Source of the DNA: DATGFB01 sp032160545
GTDB lineage: Bacteria; Actinomycetota; Actinomycetes; Mycobacteriales; Jatrophihabitantaceae
NCBI GenBank assembly: GCA_032160545.1
Contig: JAVHVN010000098.1
Location: 1-64,000 of the forward strand
Length of the DNA stretch: 64,000 bases
Reading direction: 5' to 3'
The position numbers and the translations under genes are program-made. Below are positions 49,661 through 62,140 of the stretch, piece after piece; position 1 is the first letter of the stretch; every line of letters begins with the position of its first letter. The notes beneath the pieces were generated by a model. It was not told where the DNA came from, made no database searches, and saw nothing but the letters and a program-made list of their open reading frames with translations.

Positions 49661-50893
49661 CTAGCTGGGCACGGGTGCGGCGAGCCAGCCGCGCAGCGTG
49701 GCGTAGACCGCAGGATCCCCCAGCAGGTCGAAGTGGTGCTTGCCGCCGATGTGGAAGGTGCGCTCGGGTTCGAACCCGATTCGGCGCGTCGGTCCGATGC
49801 CGTGTGCGCTGCCGTGCTGGACGAGCAGGTCGTGGGCCAGTAGCCCGTGCGGGCGCTTCGAGAGCGTCGCCGACGCCACGGCGTACTGCACACCGGGGAT
49901 CAGGATCGCGTCGGTGCAGCGGTCGTCCAGGCAGGTGTCGGGATCCCAGCCGGCCCAGTCGGCCTCGAGCACGGCGCCGTGGCGCAGGTCCTTGATCCCG
50001 ACGCTGCGCCGGTTGAGCCAGGTCGCGAACGGCCGGGTCTCGGGCAGCCGGCTCATGCGGTGAGTGCCCCTGGCAACGAACCGCTCGAGGGGTGCGCCCA
50101 GATGCGGGGTGCCGAGGCCGATGACGTGCCGCAGCTGCGCGACCCATTCGAGTCCCGACTCGTGCGCGCTGTGCGCCGCGCTGCGTGCGATGAGCCCACC
50201 CATCGAATGCCCGACCAGCGCGACCTCGGTCACCGGCACCGGCCACGCCGCGACCAGTTCGCCGATCCGGTCGGCCAGCTGCCGGCCGTTGTCGGAGATG
50301 TGCAGCCCAGAGTTGAACACGACATAGATCGGCGTCCATCCGTCGTCGTCGCGCAGCTTGGAGCCGAACGTGACGGCGGGGTCTCCCCAGTGCTTCTCTG
50401 CACCGAGCCACCACGAAAGGTCGTTCTCGCAGAGACCGTGCAGGAACAGCACGATCCGCCCGGTGGCGCGGCCACCGGCATCGAACGCCACGTTGGACGG
50501 GATGCGGCGCATCGGCCCTTCGTGGGTGCGCAGCCGCATCGCAGGCGCGATGGTCCTTCGCGTCACCGCGAGCCGATCGCCCCACAAGCCGTTCAGCGCG
50601 CCGAGGGCAAAGCGTCCCAGGGGGGAGTCGTGCGCCGATGCCGCCACCGGGTCGCGGACCGCGCCGGCCGCGGCGCCCAGCACGGGCGGCAGCACGCGGA
50701 CGCCGACCCGCGTCGACGTGTACGCGACCGCGGAGATGCCGTCGTGCATGAGGCGAACCGGAGTGCCCGCGTCCCCGAGCGCGCCGAACAGCCGCGCGGC
50801 GAGTGCCCTGTGGACGTCACGCACCGCGACCGCGACCTCGTCGAGGGCGGTGCCGACCAGTGCGCCGGTGTCCTTGACCTCGTCGCCCCGCAT
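49661..50893 (-). CDS. Alpha/beta-hydrolase lipase-like protein
   Basis: 410 residues. No signal peptide; a 150-residue N-terminal region of unknown role precedes a PGAP1/lipase-type hydrolase fold: oxyanion segment FLHGLCENDLSWW, nucleophile VALVGHSMGGLIARS and LGTPHLGAP, with the likely His in GGKHHFDLLGD. It may act on acyl esters at the membrane. Its stop lies four bases from that of the CocE-type gene, inside a tandem copy of GCTAGCTG. Confidence 0.82.
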   Translation of the reverse strand: MRGDEVKDTGALVGTALDEVAVAVRDVHRALAARLFGALGDAGTPVRLMHDGISAVAYTSTRVGVRVLPPVLGAAAGAVRDPVAASAHDSPLGRFALGALNGLWGDRLAVTRRTIAPAMRLRTHEGPMRRIPSNVAFDAGGRATGRIVLFLHGLCENDLSWWLGAEKHWGDPAVTFGSKLRDDDGWTPIYVVFNSGLHISDNGRQLADRIGELVAAWPVPVTEVALVGHSMGGLIARSAAHSAHESGLEWVAQLRHVIGLGTPHLGAPLERFVARGTHRMSRLPETRPFATWLNRRSVGIKDLRHGAVLEADWAGWDPDTCLDDRCTDAILIPGVQYAVASATLSKRPHGLLAHDLLVQHGSAHGIGPTRRIGFEPERTFHIGGKHHFDLLGDPAVYATLRGWLAAPVPS

Positions 50894-50945
50894 GAGCCGA
50901 CAGTAAACAGTCGTGCACTGAAACCTGAAGAGCCGCGCCGCGAGG

Positions 50946-51671
50946 TCAGTCGGGTAGCGCAGCCGTGATGCGGCGCGCTCCGGCGAGGAGCACCGGGGCG
51001 AGCCGGGTGCCGGGTGTCCGGCCCAGGCGCTCGATCGGGCCCGACACCGAGATGGCGCCGAGCAGACCGCCGGAGGGCGCCAGGACGGGGGCCGACACCG
51101 ACGCCACGCCGGCCTCGCGCTGACCGACCGATTGTGCCCACCCGCGCTTGCGGACCTCCGCGAGCGACCGCGGGGTGAACGACGAGTCGGCGAGGATCTC
51201 GGTCAGGCTCTCCGGATCGGACCACGCGCAGATGACCTGTGCCCCCGAGCCTGCCGTCAGCGGCAGGTGGGACCCCACCGGGACCGTGGTGCGCAGGCCG
51301 GTCGCGCGCTCGGCAGCCGCGACGCACACCCGCTCGGCACCGTCGCGCCGGTACAGCTGGGCGCTCTCGCCGGACTCGTCGCGCACCCACGCGAGGACCG
51401 GCGCCGCGGCCGACAACACCGGGTCGGGCAGCGCCGTGGCCAGCTCGCCGAGCCGGCGGCCGAGGACGAAGCGCCCCTCGGTGTCGCGGTCGAGCAGGCG
51501 ATGGACCTCGAGCGCCACCGCGAGCCGGTGCGCAGTGGCCCGAGGCAGTCCGGTCGCCGTGACGAGGTCGGCCAGCGTTCGAGGCGCCTCGGCAGCGGCC
51601 ACCAGGATGGCTACCGTCTTGTCGACGACGCCGATACCGCTGGGTTGACCGGCGCTGCTAGGCTTTCCCAC
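50946..51671 (-). CDS. ndgR: IclR-family regulator of leuCD (NdgR/LtbR type)
   Basis: 241 residues: winged helix-turn-helix at about 14-75 (TLADLVTATGLPRATAHRLAVAL) and an IclR effector domain. The divergent position directly upstream of leuCD identifies it as the actinobacterial NdgR/LtbR regulator, which controls leucine synthesis and other amino acid genes. The gap of 52 bases contains a TCTCA-N5-TGAGA palindrome. Confidence 0.92.
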   Translation of the reverse strand: MGKPSSAGQPSGIGVVDKTVAILVAAAEAPRTLADLVTATGLPRATAHRLAVALEVHRLLDRDTEGRFVLGRRLGELATALPDPVLSAAAPVLAWVRDESGESAQLYRRDGAERVCVAAAERATGLRTTVPVGSHLPLTAGSGAQVICAWSDPESLTEILADSSFTPRSLAEVRKRGWAQSVGQREAGVASVSAPVLAPSGGLLGAISVSGPIERLGRTPGTRLAPVLLAGARRITAALPD

Positions 51672-51686
51672 GAAGCGATACTACTT

Positions 51687-51701
51687 TCTCATATGTTGAG
51701 A
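51687..51701. promoter_or_regulatory. Palindrome TCTCA-N5-TGAGA (candidate NdgR site)
   Basis: Perfect 5-base inverted repeat with a 5-base spacer between ndgR and leuC, the place where NdgR/LtbR binds in other actinobacteria. It lies within the AT-richest part of the gap, likely overlapping both promoters. Confidence 0.6.
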
Positions 51702-51723
51702 TAGCAAGAACGGAAGTGGCGAC

Positions 51724-53136
51724 ATGGGCAAGACGCTGGCCGAGAAGCTCTGGGACAGCCACGTGGTGCACAGTGCGCCGGGCGAGCCCGACCTGCTCTT
51801 CATCGACATGCACCTGGTTCACGAGGTGACGAGTCCGCAGGCGTTCGACGGCCTGCGCATCGCCGGCCGTCCCGTGCACCGCCCGGACCTCACGCTCGCG
51901 ACCGAGGACCACAACACGCCCACCGACTACACGCTCCCACTGCTCGGAACGTCGTCCATCAAGGACGACGTGAGCCGCACGCAGATCGAGACCCTGCGCA
52001 AGAACTGTGCCGACTTCGGCGTGCGCCTCTACCCCATGGGCGACGCCGAGCAGGGCATCGTGCACGTCATCGGCCCGCAGCTCGGTATCACCCAGCCGGG
52101 CATGACGATCGTCTGCGGCGACTCCCACACCTCGACGCACGGGGCATTCGGAGCGCTCGCGTTCGGAATCGGCACGAGCCAGGTCGAGCACGTCCTGGCG
52201 ACACAGACACTGCCGATGGACCGTCCGAAGACGATGGCCGTGAACGTCAACGGCACGCTGCCCGAGGGCGTCACGCCGAAGGACGTGATCCTCGCGGTGA
52301 TCGCGAAGACCGGCACCGGCGGCGGCCAGGGATACATGGTCGAGTACCGCGGCAACGTCTTCGCCGAGATGTCCATGGAGGGCCGCATGACGGTCTGCAA
52401 CATGAGCATCGAGTGGGGCGCACGTGCCGGGATGATCGCACCGGACGACACCACATTCGCGTACCTGCAGGGCCGCGACCATGCGCCGAAGGGCGAGCTC
52501 TGGGACGCCGCTGTCGAGTACTGGCGCGACCTGCGCACGGACGACGACGCGGGGTTCGACGCCGAGGTCACCCTCGCCGCCGCGGACATCACGCCGTTCG
52601 TCACCTGGGGGACGAACCCCGGCCAGGGCGTGCCGCTCGCGGCGACCGTGCCCGACCCGGCCGACTTCGCGGACGAGTCCGACCGGGTGGCAGCCGAGAA
52701 GGCGCTGGCCTACATGGGTCTGACCGCCGGAACCCCGTTGCGTGAGATCGCCGTCGACACCGTGTTCGTCGGGTCGTGCACCAACGGGCGCATCGAGGAC
52801 CTGCGCGCGGCCGCGGCCGTCATCGAGGGCCGTAAGGTCGCCGACAGCGTGCGCATGCTGGTGGTCCCCGGCTCGATGCGGGTGCGCAAGCAGGCCGAGG
52901 ACGAGGGCCTCGACCGCATCTTCACCGCCGCCGGCGCCGAGTGGCGCCAGGCCGGTTGCTCGATGTGCCTCGGCATGAACCCCGACCAGCTCGCGCCGGG
53001 AGAGCGCAGCGCGTCGACCTCGAATCGCAACTTCGAAGGGCGGCAGGGCAAGGGCGGCCGCACGCACCTGGTGTCGCCGCTCGTCGCGGCCGCCACCGCT
53101 GTCACCGGCCACCTGGCCAGCCCCGCCGACCTGTAA
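51724..53136 (+). CDS. leuC: 3-Isopropylmalate dehydratase large subunit
   Basis: 470 residues, family length. Aconitase-type enzyme of leucine synthesis, isomerising 2- to 3-isopropylmalate together with LeuD. The three cluster ligands are Cys352 (VGSCTNGR), Cys412 and Cys415 (CSMC). CGDSHTSTHGAFGALAFGIG is the substrate/cluster loop. GGAAG lies upstream of the ATG; leuD follows ten bases after the stop. Confidence 0.98.
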   Translation: MGKTLAEKLWDSHVVHSAPGEPDLLFIDMHLVHEVTSPQAFDGLRIAGRPVHRPDLTLATEDHNTPTDYTLPLLGTSSIKDDVSRTQIETLRKNCADFGVRLYPMGDAEQGIVHVIGPQLGITQPGMTIVCGDSHTSTHGAFGALAFGIGTSQVEHVLATQTLPMDRPKTMAVNVNGTLPEGVTPKDVILAVIAKTGTGGGQGYMVEYRGNVFAEMSMEGRMTVCNMSIEWGARAGMIAPDDTTFAYLQGRDHAPKGELWDAAVEYWRDLRTDDDAGFDAEVTLAAADITPFVTWGTNPGQGVPLAATVPDPADFADESDRVAAEKALAYMGLTAGTPLREIAVDTVFVGSCTNGRIEDLRAAAAVIEGRKVADSVRMLVVPGSMRVRKQAEDEGLDRIFTAAGAEWRQAGCSMCLGMNPDQLAPGERSASTSNRNFEGRQGKGGRTHLVSPLVAAATAVTGHLASPADL

Positions 53137-53146
53137 GGACACCGCC

Positions 53147-53770
53147 ATGGACAAGTTCACGGTTCACGTCGGGACCGCGGTGCCACTGCGCCGCGGCAAC
53201 GTCGACACCGACCAGATCATCCCGGCCGTCTATCTCAAGCGAGTCACCCGTACCGGCTTCGAGGACGGTCTGTTCCAGGCGTGGCGGGCGAACGAACCCG
53301 GCTTCGTCCTCAACCAGCCGCAATTCGCCGGCGCGAGCGTGCTGGTGGCCGGCCCCGACTTCGGCACCGGCAGCTCACGAGAGCACGCGGTGTGGGCGCT
53401 CATGGACTACGGCTTCCGGGTCGTGATCTCGCCGCGGTTCGCGGACATCTTCCGCGGCAACTCGCTCAAGGCCGGGCTGCTCACGGTCGAGCTGCCGGAA
53501 AAGATCGTGCAGCGGCTGCTCGACGACATCGAGGACGACCCCGCGACGACCGTGACGATCGACCTGACTGATCGCCAGGTCAGGTGGACTCCATCGGGCA
53601 GCGTGCGACCCGAGCATGAGACAGAGGTCCACGACTTCGCGCTGGACGACTACACGCGGTGGCGGTTGATGGAGGGCCTCGACGACATCGGCCTCACGTT
53701 GCGCCATCTCGACGAGGTCGCCACGTACGAAACGCAGCGCAAGCCGTGGTTGCCGGCCGTCGCTGTCTGA
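53147..53770 (+). CDS. leuD: 3-Isopropylmalate dehydratase small subunit
   Basis: 207 residues, family length. NVDTDQIIPA and the mobile loop GPDFGTGSSREHAVWAL (substrate specificity and catalysis) are intact. Partner of LeuC, coupled in one operon. AAGGA before the ATG is the ribosome binding site. Confidence 0.97.
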   Translation: MDKFTVHVGTAVPLRRGNVDTDQIIPAVYLKRVTRTGFEDGLFQAWRANEPGFVLNQPQFAGASVLVAGPDFGTGSSREHAVWALMDYGFRVVISPRFADIFRGNSLKAGLLTVELPEKIVQRLLDDIEDDPATTVTIDLTDRQVRWTPSGSVRPEHETEVHDFALDDYTRWRLMEGLDDIGLTLRHLDEVATYETQRKPWLPAVAV

Positions 53771-53899
53771 CCGCTGTCCAACGAGAAAACTGCGGCGACA
53801 CAAGCTGATTGCGTTGGCTCGGGCGTTCCTACGTCCTACGGTGACGGGCAGACGACCATCGTGGTCGCGTACCGACTCCGTGAATGACCAGGAGGCTCC

Positions 53900-54409
53900 G
53901 TGCCCAACAAGGCCCAGTTCGTCGAAGCGCTCGCCGAGCGTTTCGACGGCGACAAGAAGCGCGCCGCTGCTGCACTCGATGCGGTCATCGACACGCTCTA
54001 CTCCGCCATCTCGCGTGGCGAGAAGGTGGCGCTCACCGGCTTCGGCATCTTCGAGCGACGCGAGCGCGCGGCGCGAATGGCGCGTAACCCCGCCACCGGT
54101 GCCGCGGTGCGCGTGAAGAAGACGGCCGTCCCCGCCTTCCGCGCAGGCGCGGAGTTCAAGGCAATCGCGAGCGGCGCGCGCAAGCTCGCCACCAACGAGG
54201 CGAAGAGGGCGGTCGCCGCGGTCGAGAAAGCCACCGGCCCCGCCAAGAAGGCTGCTGCCGCGGCTGTGCAGAAGTCGACGCCGGCGAAGCGGGCGCCCGC
54301 GAGGAAGGCCGCCGCGAAGAAGGCTCCGGCCACGAAGGCCACCGCGAAGAAGGCACCTGCGAAGAAGGCACCGGCCAAGAAGGCACCCGCGAAGAAGGCC
54401 GCCCGCTGA
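53900..54409 (+). CDS. hup: HU-family nucleoid protein with Lys/Ala-rich tail
   Basis: 169 residues from the GTG at 53900 with AGGAGG five bases upstream. Residues 1-90 are an HU fold (KAQFVEALAERF, GEKVALTGFGIFERRER, RNPATGA in the DNA-wrapping arm). The last 75 residues form an unstructured tail of AAKKAP and PAKKA repeats, as in mycobacterial HupB, which binds DNA and compacts the chromosome. It lies after leuD in the conserved actinobacterial order. Confidence 0.97.
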   Translation: MPNKAQFVEALAERFDGDKKRAAAALDAVIDTLYSAISRGEKVALTGFGIFERRERAARMARNPATGAAVRVKKTAVPAFRAGAEFKAIASGARKLATNEAKRAVAAVEKATGPAKKAAAAAVQKSTPAKRAPARKAAAKKAPATKATAKKAPAKKAPAKKAPAKKAAR

Positions 54410-54438
54410 CACGACCGCACTCGATCGCTCACCGGACC

Positions 54439-54472
54439 GACGGGCGCCGCGCACATCGTGCCGGCGCCCGTC
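54439..54472. terminator. Strong GC hairpin between convergent hup and mutT1-like genes
   Basis: GACGGGCGCCG (54439-54449) and CGGCGCCCGTC (54462-54472) form a perfect 11-bp stem with a 12-base loop, 29 bases after the hup stop and six bases from the stop of the convergent gene. There is no U-tract; it likely ends both transcripts. Confidence 0.75.
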
Positions 54473-54478
54473 GTGCTG

Positions 54479-55378
54479 TCAGCGCAATCCCGCCGGGTCG
54501 TCGTAGTACTCCGAGGCGATCACGTCGCCGTCGACGAACGACAGCACCCACGCCGCTCCCTTGCGAGTGTCCGAATCGCTCACGTGCACAGCGACGTCCT
54601 CGACCAGCGACGAGATCGTGAGGCCCTGGCTGCAGACCACCGTCACCCGTCCCGGTTTCGCGAGCGCGTACAACGCCGTGCGCACCGCACCGGCTGACGT
54701 CGCGTACGCCTCGTCGTCGAAGGCCGGGTCGATCTGCAGCGGCACGTGGGCCGCCTGCGCGAACGGAGTCACCGTCTCGATGCAGCGCGCCCGGTCGGCG
54801 CTGATCACGGCATCGGGTCCGAATGACGTGAGGAACCCCGCCAGCCCGCGCGCCTGCGCCCTGCCGAAATCGTCGAGTGGCCGCAGGGCGTCGTCGCCGG
54901 GCCAATCGACCCGCCGGCCCGCGCGGGCGTGCCGCAGCAGGATCACCACCGCGTCGGGTACGGGCAGTGCGGCAAAGTCCGTCAGTACGCTGCGATCGGT
55001 GGCGTACTGCAGTCGCAGCGCGGCATCATCCGGAGTCAGCCACTGCAGTTCGTCGACCTCGTCCGACGGCGCGAACGTCCCCGACAGGTGCCGCATCGCC
55101 CAGAACGCGACGACCTTGCGTGCCGGCCCGTCACCGTCCCGCACGGGTGGGACGTCGTACTGCACGCGGCGCAACCGCCGCGAGACCGCCACCGTCGAGC
55201 CGATCTCCTCGGCGACCTCGCGCACCGCTGCCGCGAGCGGGGTCTCGCCCTGCTCGAGCTTGCCCTTGGGCAGGCTCCAGTCGTCGTAGCGCGCGCGATG
55301 CACCACGGCGACCTCGACGGCACGCTGGCCACCGCGCCACACCACGCCGCCGGCGGCGTCGATCCGGGTCTTCGGCAA
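54479..55378 (-). CDS. mutT1: NUDIX hydrolase fused to a histidine phosphatase (MutT1 type)
   Basis: 299 residues. The N-terminal NUDIX domain holds the box GKLEQGETPLAAAVREVAEE (about 39-58). The C-terminal domain (about 140-299) is a SixA-like histidine phosphatase with the catalytic RHA in ILLRHARAG. In mycobacteria MutT1 degrades 8-oxo-dGTP and related oxidised nucleotides, and the position next to hup and ppk1 is the same there. Confidence 0.93.
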   Translation of the reverse strand: MPKTRIDAAGGVVWRGGQRAVEVAVVHRARYDDWSLPKGKLEQGETPLAAAVREVAEEIGSTVAVSRRLRRVQYDVPPVRDGDGPARKVVAFWAMRHLSGTFAPSDEVDELQWLTPDDAALRLQYATDRSVLTDFAALPVPDAVVILLRHARAGRRVDWPGDDALRPLDDFGRAQARGLAGFLTSFGPDAVISADRARCIETVTPFAQAAHVPLQIDPAFDDEAYATSAGAVRTALYALAKPGRVTVVCSQGLTISSLVEDVAVHVSDSDTRKGAAWVLSFVDGDVIASEYYDDPAGLR

Positions 55379-55383
55379 CGGTG

Positions 55384-57561
55384 CTACTCGCCGCGCCCGG
55401 CAAGGCGCTTCATCAGCAGCTCCTGCAGGTCGGTCTTGCTCTCACCGCCGTTGAAGACCCAGGTGCCGTCCGGCTGCAGGTCCCACGCGATCGTGTCGGG
55501 CGAGAATGCGGTGTCGAGCACCTCGCGCAGGTGCTCGCGTGCTGGCGGGTCGGTGACCTGGCACAGCAACTCGACCCGCCGGTCGAGGTTGCGGTGCATG
55601 AGGTCGGACGAGCCGATCCAGTACTCGGCCTGACCGTCGCCGCCGAAGTGAAAGATGCGTGAGTGCTCGAGGAAGCGCCCGAGGATCGAGCGGGTGGTGA
55701 TGTTCTCGGACAGGCCCGGGACGCCGGCCCGCACCGTGCAGAACGTCCGCACGAGCAGCTGGACGGGAACGCCGGCCTGCGAGGCGCGGTACAGCGCGTC
55801 GATCGTCTGCTCGTCCACGAGGTGGTTGGTCTTGAACCGGATCGTTGCCGGCCGCCCGGCGCGGGCGCACTCGATCTCGCGCTCGATGCGTTCGATCAAT
55901 CCCGCGCGCACGCCGTGGGGCGCCACCAGCACCGAGCGGTACTGCGTCTGCCGCGAGTAACCGGTAAGGACGTTGAACAGGTCGGTGATGTCGGCGCAGA
56001 CCGCCTCGTCGGCCGTGAAGAGGCCCAGGTCCTCGTACAGCCGCGCGGTCTTCGGGTTGTAGTTGCCCGTACCGATGTGGGCGTAACGGCGCAGCTGCCC
56101 GTGCTCCTGACGTACCACCAGCGCCGTCTTGCAATGCGTCTTGAGGCCCACGAGTCCGTAGACGACGTGGCAGCCCGACCGTTCCAGCGCGCGGGCCCAC
56201 TTGATGTTGGCCTGCTCGTCGAAGCGCGCCTTGATCTCGACGAGAGCCACGACCTGCTTGCCGGCCTCGGCGGCGTCGATCAGGGAGTCGACGATGGGGG
56301 AGTCCCCAGAGGTGCGGTACAGCGTCTGCTTGATGGCGAGCACGTTGGGGTCGGCGGCGGCCTGTTCGATGAACCGTTGCACGCTCGTCGCGAAGGACTC
56401 GTACGGGTGGTGCACGAGAACGTCACCCTCGCGCAGAGTGGCGAACACCGACTTCGGCGTCTCGGCCTCGACGAAGCGCGGGTGGGTCGCCGGGACGAAG
56501 GGACGCTCCTTCAATTTCGGGCGGTCGACGTCATACACCGCCCACAGGCCGCTGAGATCGAGCAGCCCGGGCAGCCGGTGGACGTCCTCGGGGCTGACGG
56601 CGATCTCGCTGAGGAGCAGGTCGAGCACCTCGTCGTCGATGTCGTCGGCCACCTCGAGCCGCACGGCGGGACCGAACCGGCGCCTGGCCAGCTCGCGCTC
56701 CAGCGCCTGCAGCAGGTCCTCGTCGCGGTCCTCCTCGACCTCGAAGTCGGCGTTGCGGGTCACGCGGAACAGGTGGTGCTCGACGACCTCCATGCCGGGG
56801 AACAGCAGCGGCAGGTGCGCGGCGATGAGGTCCTCGAGCGGCAGGAACTCGGACTCGGACGCCGTCTGCGACACCGTGACGAACCGCGGCACGTTGTTCG
56901 GCACCTTCACCCGCGCGAACCGGGACGGCCCCCCTTCGCCGTCGCGGACGAGGACGGCGAGGTTGAGCGACAGCCCGGAGATGTACGGGAACGGGTGCGC
57001 TGGGTCCACTGCCAGCGGAGTGAGAACGGGGAAGACCTTCGCGCGGAAGTACCCCGCGAGGCGTGCCTTCTCCTCCTCGTCGAGCGCGTCCCAACGGCGG
57101 ATGTGGATGCCCTCGGCCTCGAGCGCCGGCTGGATGTCGTCGCGCCAGCACCGGGCGTGCTCCTGCGCGACCTCGCGGGTGCGCTCTGCGAGCGTGGCCA
57201 ACACCTCCCGAGGCCGGCGACCGTCGGCCGAGGTGACCTGCAGGCCCATCTCGGCCCGGCGCTTCAGCCCGGCTACGCGCACCATGTAGAACTCGTCGAG
57301 ATTGCTGGCGAAGATGGCGAGGAACTTCGTCCGCTCGAGCAACGGATGTGAGGGGTCCTCGGCCATCGCCAGCACGCGCGCGTTGAACGCGAGCCAGGAC
57401 AGTTCACGGTTCGCGTAGCGGTCCTCGGGCAGGTCGGGAGCGAGGATCTCGTCGGTGTCGAGATCGCCGTCGGGCACCGAATCGGCCGGGTCGAGCGGCG
57501 GGCGGACCACTGCGTCGGCATCGGTGTCGGTCCCGAACCCGCTGACTCGCTGCTGGGTCAT
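55384..57561 (-). CDS. ppk1: Polyphosphate kinase 1
   Basis: 725 residues from the ATG at 57561. The enzyme makes polyphosphate from ATP. N-domain ANRELSWLAFNARVL, the autophosphorylated His region in GLVGLKTHCKTALVVRQE, GTGNYNPKTARLYEDLG, and the final phospholipase-D-like domain with HFGGDGQAEYWIGSSD are all present. It lies five bases from mutT1, probably in one operon with fbiD. Confidence 0.97.
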   Translation of the reverse strand: MTQQRVSGFGTDTDADAVVRPPLDPADSVPDGDLDTDEILAPDLPEDRYANRELSWLAFNARVLAMAEDPSHPLLERTKFLAIFASNLDEFYMVRVAGLKRRAEMGLQVTSADGRRPREVLATLAERTREVAQEHARCWRDDIQPALEAEGIHIRRWDALDEEEKARLAGYFRAKVFPVLTPLAVDPAHPFPYISGLSLNLAVLVRDGEGGPSRFARVKVPNNVPRFVTVSQTASESEFLPLEDLIAAHLPLLFPGMEVVEHHLFRVTRNADFEVEEDRDEDLLQALERELARRRFGPAVRLEVADDIDDEVLDLLLSEIAVSPEDVHRLPGLLDLSGLWAVYDVDRPKLKERPFVPATHPRFVEAETPKSVFATLREGDVLVHHPYESFATSVQRFIEQAAADPNVLAIKQTLYRTSGDSPIVDSLIDAAEAGKQVVALVEIKARFDEQANIKWARALERSGCHVVYGLVGLKTHCKTALVVRQEHGQLRRYAHIGTGNYNPKTARLYEDLGLFTADEAVCADITDLFNVLTGYSRQTQYRSVLVAPHGVRAGLIERIEREIECARAGRPATIRFKTNHLVDEQTIDALYRASQAGVPVQLLVRTFCTVRAGVPGLSENITTRSILGRFLEHSRIFHFGGDGQAEYWIGSSDLMHRNLDRRVELLCQVTDPPAREHLREVLDTAFSPDTIAWDLQPDGTWVFNGGESKTDLQELLMKRLAGRGE

Positions 57562-57568
57562 GGCCGCA

Positions 57569-58198
57569 TCATGCCGAACCAAGGTGAATTCGCCGAGTGG
57601 CGGCGCGGGTCTCGGCGGCCGTCGCGACGCCCAGGCCGAGCGCGACGGCCCGTTCGAGGTCGGCGACGGTGTCGACGTCCTGGCGCAGGCCGGGACCACC
57701 GGACAGTTCGACCGCCACCGCGGCGTGCCGCTCGGCCGAACGGGAGCCGAACGCGGGCTCGAGGTCGGTGCCCGGGCGCGCCGTCAGCAGGGTCGTGCCC
57801 GTACCCGCGCTGTCGCGGACGAACGCGCGAGGGTGGCCCGCGGCCTCGAGCAGCCCGGCCGCGAGCTCCGCGGGACGCAGCGCGGGCAGGTCGCCGAGCA
57901 GTGCCGCGACGCCGTCCTCGGGCCAGTGCCGGGCCGCGTGCTCGGCCGCCTCGCGCAGGGCGGCATTGAGCCCGGGCTCGCGCTGCACGAGCAGCTCGTC
58001 GGCGTCGTCGGGCAACGCAGCGGGACGGTCGGCGACCACCACGATCCGGGTCACACCCGGCGTCGCGCGCGCCGCGGAGAGAGTGTCCGCGCGGATCGCG
58101 TCGACCAGGCGGGCATGCGCGTCGTCGTCGAGCGTCGCGGCGAGCCGCGACTTGGCGGCCGGCAACGCCTTAGCCGGAATGAGCACCGTCCACCTCAC
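57569..58198 (-). CDS. fbiD: Phosphoenolpyruvate/2-phospholactate guanylyltransferase (F420 synthesis)
   Basis: 209 residues, the CofC/FbiD family. N-terminal TVLIPAKALPAAKSRLA (GTP-binding), RIVVVADRPAALPDDA, LLGDLPALRP (metal site) and GTGTTLLTARPG are recognised. The enzyme charges phosphoenolpyruvate or 2-phospholactate with GMP for coenzyme F420. Seven bases before ppk1, as in mycobacteria. Confidence 0.93.
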   Translation of the reverse strand: MRWTVLIPAKALPAAKSRLAATLDDDAHARLVDAIRADTLSAARATPGVTRIVVVADRPAALPDDADELLVQREPGLNAALREAAEHAARHWPEDGVAALLGDLPALRPAELAAGLLEAAGHPRAFVRDSAGTGTTLLTARPGTDLEPAFGSRSAERHAAVAVELSGGPGLRQDVDTVADLERAVALGLGVATAAETRAATRRIHLGSA

Positions 58199-58264
58199 CT
58201 CGCAATCGTACGGACCTGGGCCCGTCGGGTCGCCGATGTGCGATTCGGCCCCGTCGCAGCAAGC

Positions 58265-61924
<3,660 letters not shown>

Positions 61925-61928
61925 TCGG

Positions 61929-61947
61929 GCCTCCCGGATCGGAAGGC
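61929..61947 (-). promoter_or_regulatory. Shine-Dalgarno-sequestering hairpin in the metH leader
   Basis: On the minus strand GCCUUCCG (61940-61947) can pair with CGGGAGGC (61929-61936) across the loop AUC, one G-U pair included, burying the metH ribosome binding site. The left strand shares bases 61944-61947 with the riboswitch pseudoknot, so the two structures are mutually exclusive. Confidence 0.65.
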
Positions 61948-62015
61948 GCCCTTGGATGCACGAACGACGGTCCGAGCGTGGCGGGCATCCGTGCCCGTCG
62001 CAGCGCCTCTCGGCC
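61943..62015 (-). ncRNA. S-adenosylhomocysteine (SAH) riboswitch upstream of metH
   Basis: On the minus strand: stem P1 CCGAG (62009-62013) with CUCGG (61972-61976); between them AGGCGCUGCGAC, then hairpin GGGCA-CGGA-UGCCC (61983-61996), then GCCACG before the closing strand. Downstream CAAGGGCGCC supplies GCGCCU (61944-61949), which pairs perfectly with AGGCGC (62002-62007) to form the pseudoknot. The order and conserved GCGCUGCGAC and GCCAnGCUCGG segments match the known SAH riboswitch, a class reported before metH and ahcY genes in proteobacteria and some actinobacteria. Confidence 0.82.
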
Positions 62016-62140
62016 AGGTACCAATTTACTGTGTGCCGCCACCGATTGCCCGCCGGCCTGGACATGCGGGACGAATTGTCGCCCGCCTGCGGGCGGGAAT
62101 GGGGCAGACTGCGAACGATCTCCGGCGAAGGGGGCTGTGC

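Noticed and set aside
49766..49777. GGGTTCGAACCC resembling a tRNA T-arm
   Set aside because: It is inside the lipase-like gene; no cloverleaf forms around it and the symmetry is explained by the coding sequence.
51658..53160. 500-codon minus-strand frame opposite leuC
   Set aside because: Perfect antisense of leuC, caused by GC-rich third positions; His/Arg/Val-rich with no motif.
54270..54405. Regular repeats that could be taken for a CRISPR or satellite array
   Set aside because: They encode the Lys/Ala tail repeats of HU in frame; repeat units lack constant spacers.
53375..54454. Long minus-strand frame opposite leuD and hup
   Set aside because: Its Leu/Arg/Gly repeats are the mirror of the HU Lys/Ala tail; no family features.
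55663..57351. 562-codon plus-strand frame opposite ppk1
   Set aside because: Antisense shadow of ppk1 with no domain.
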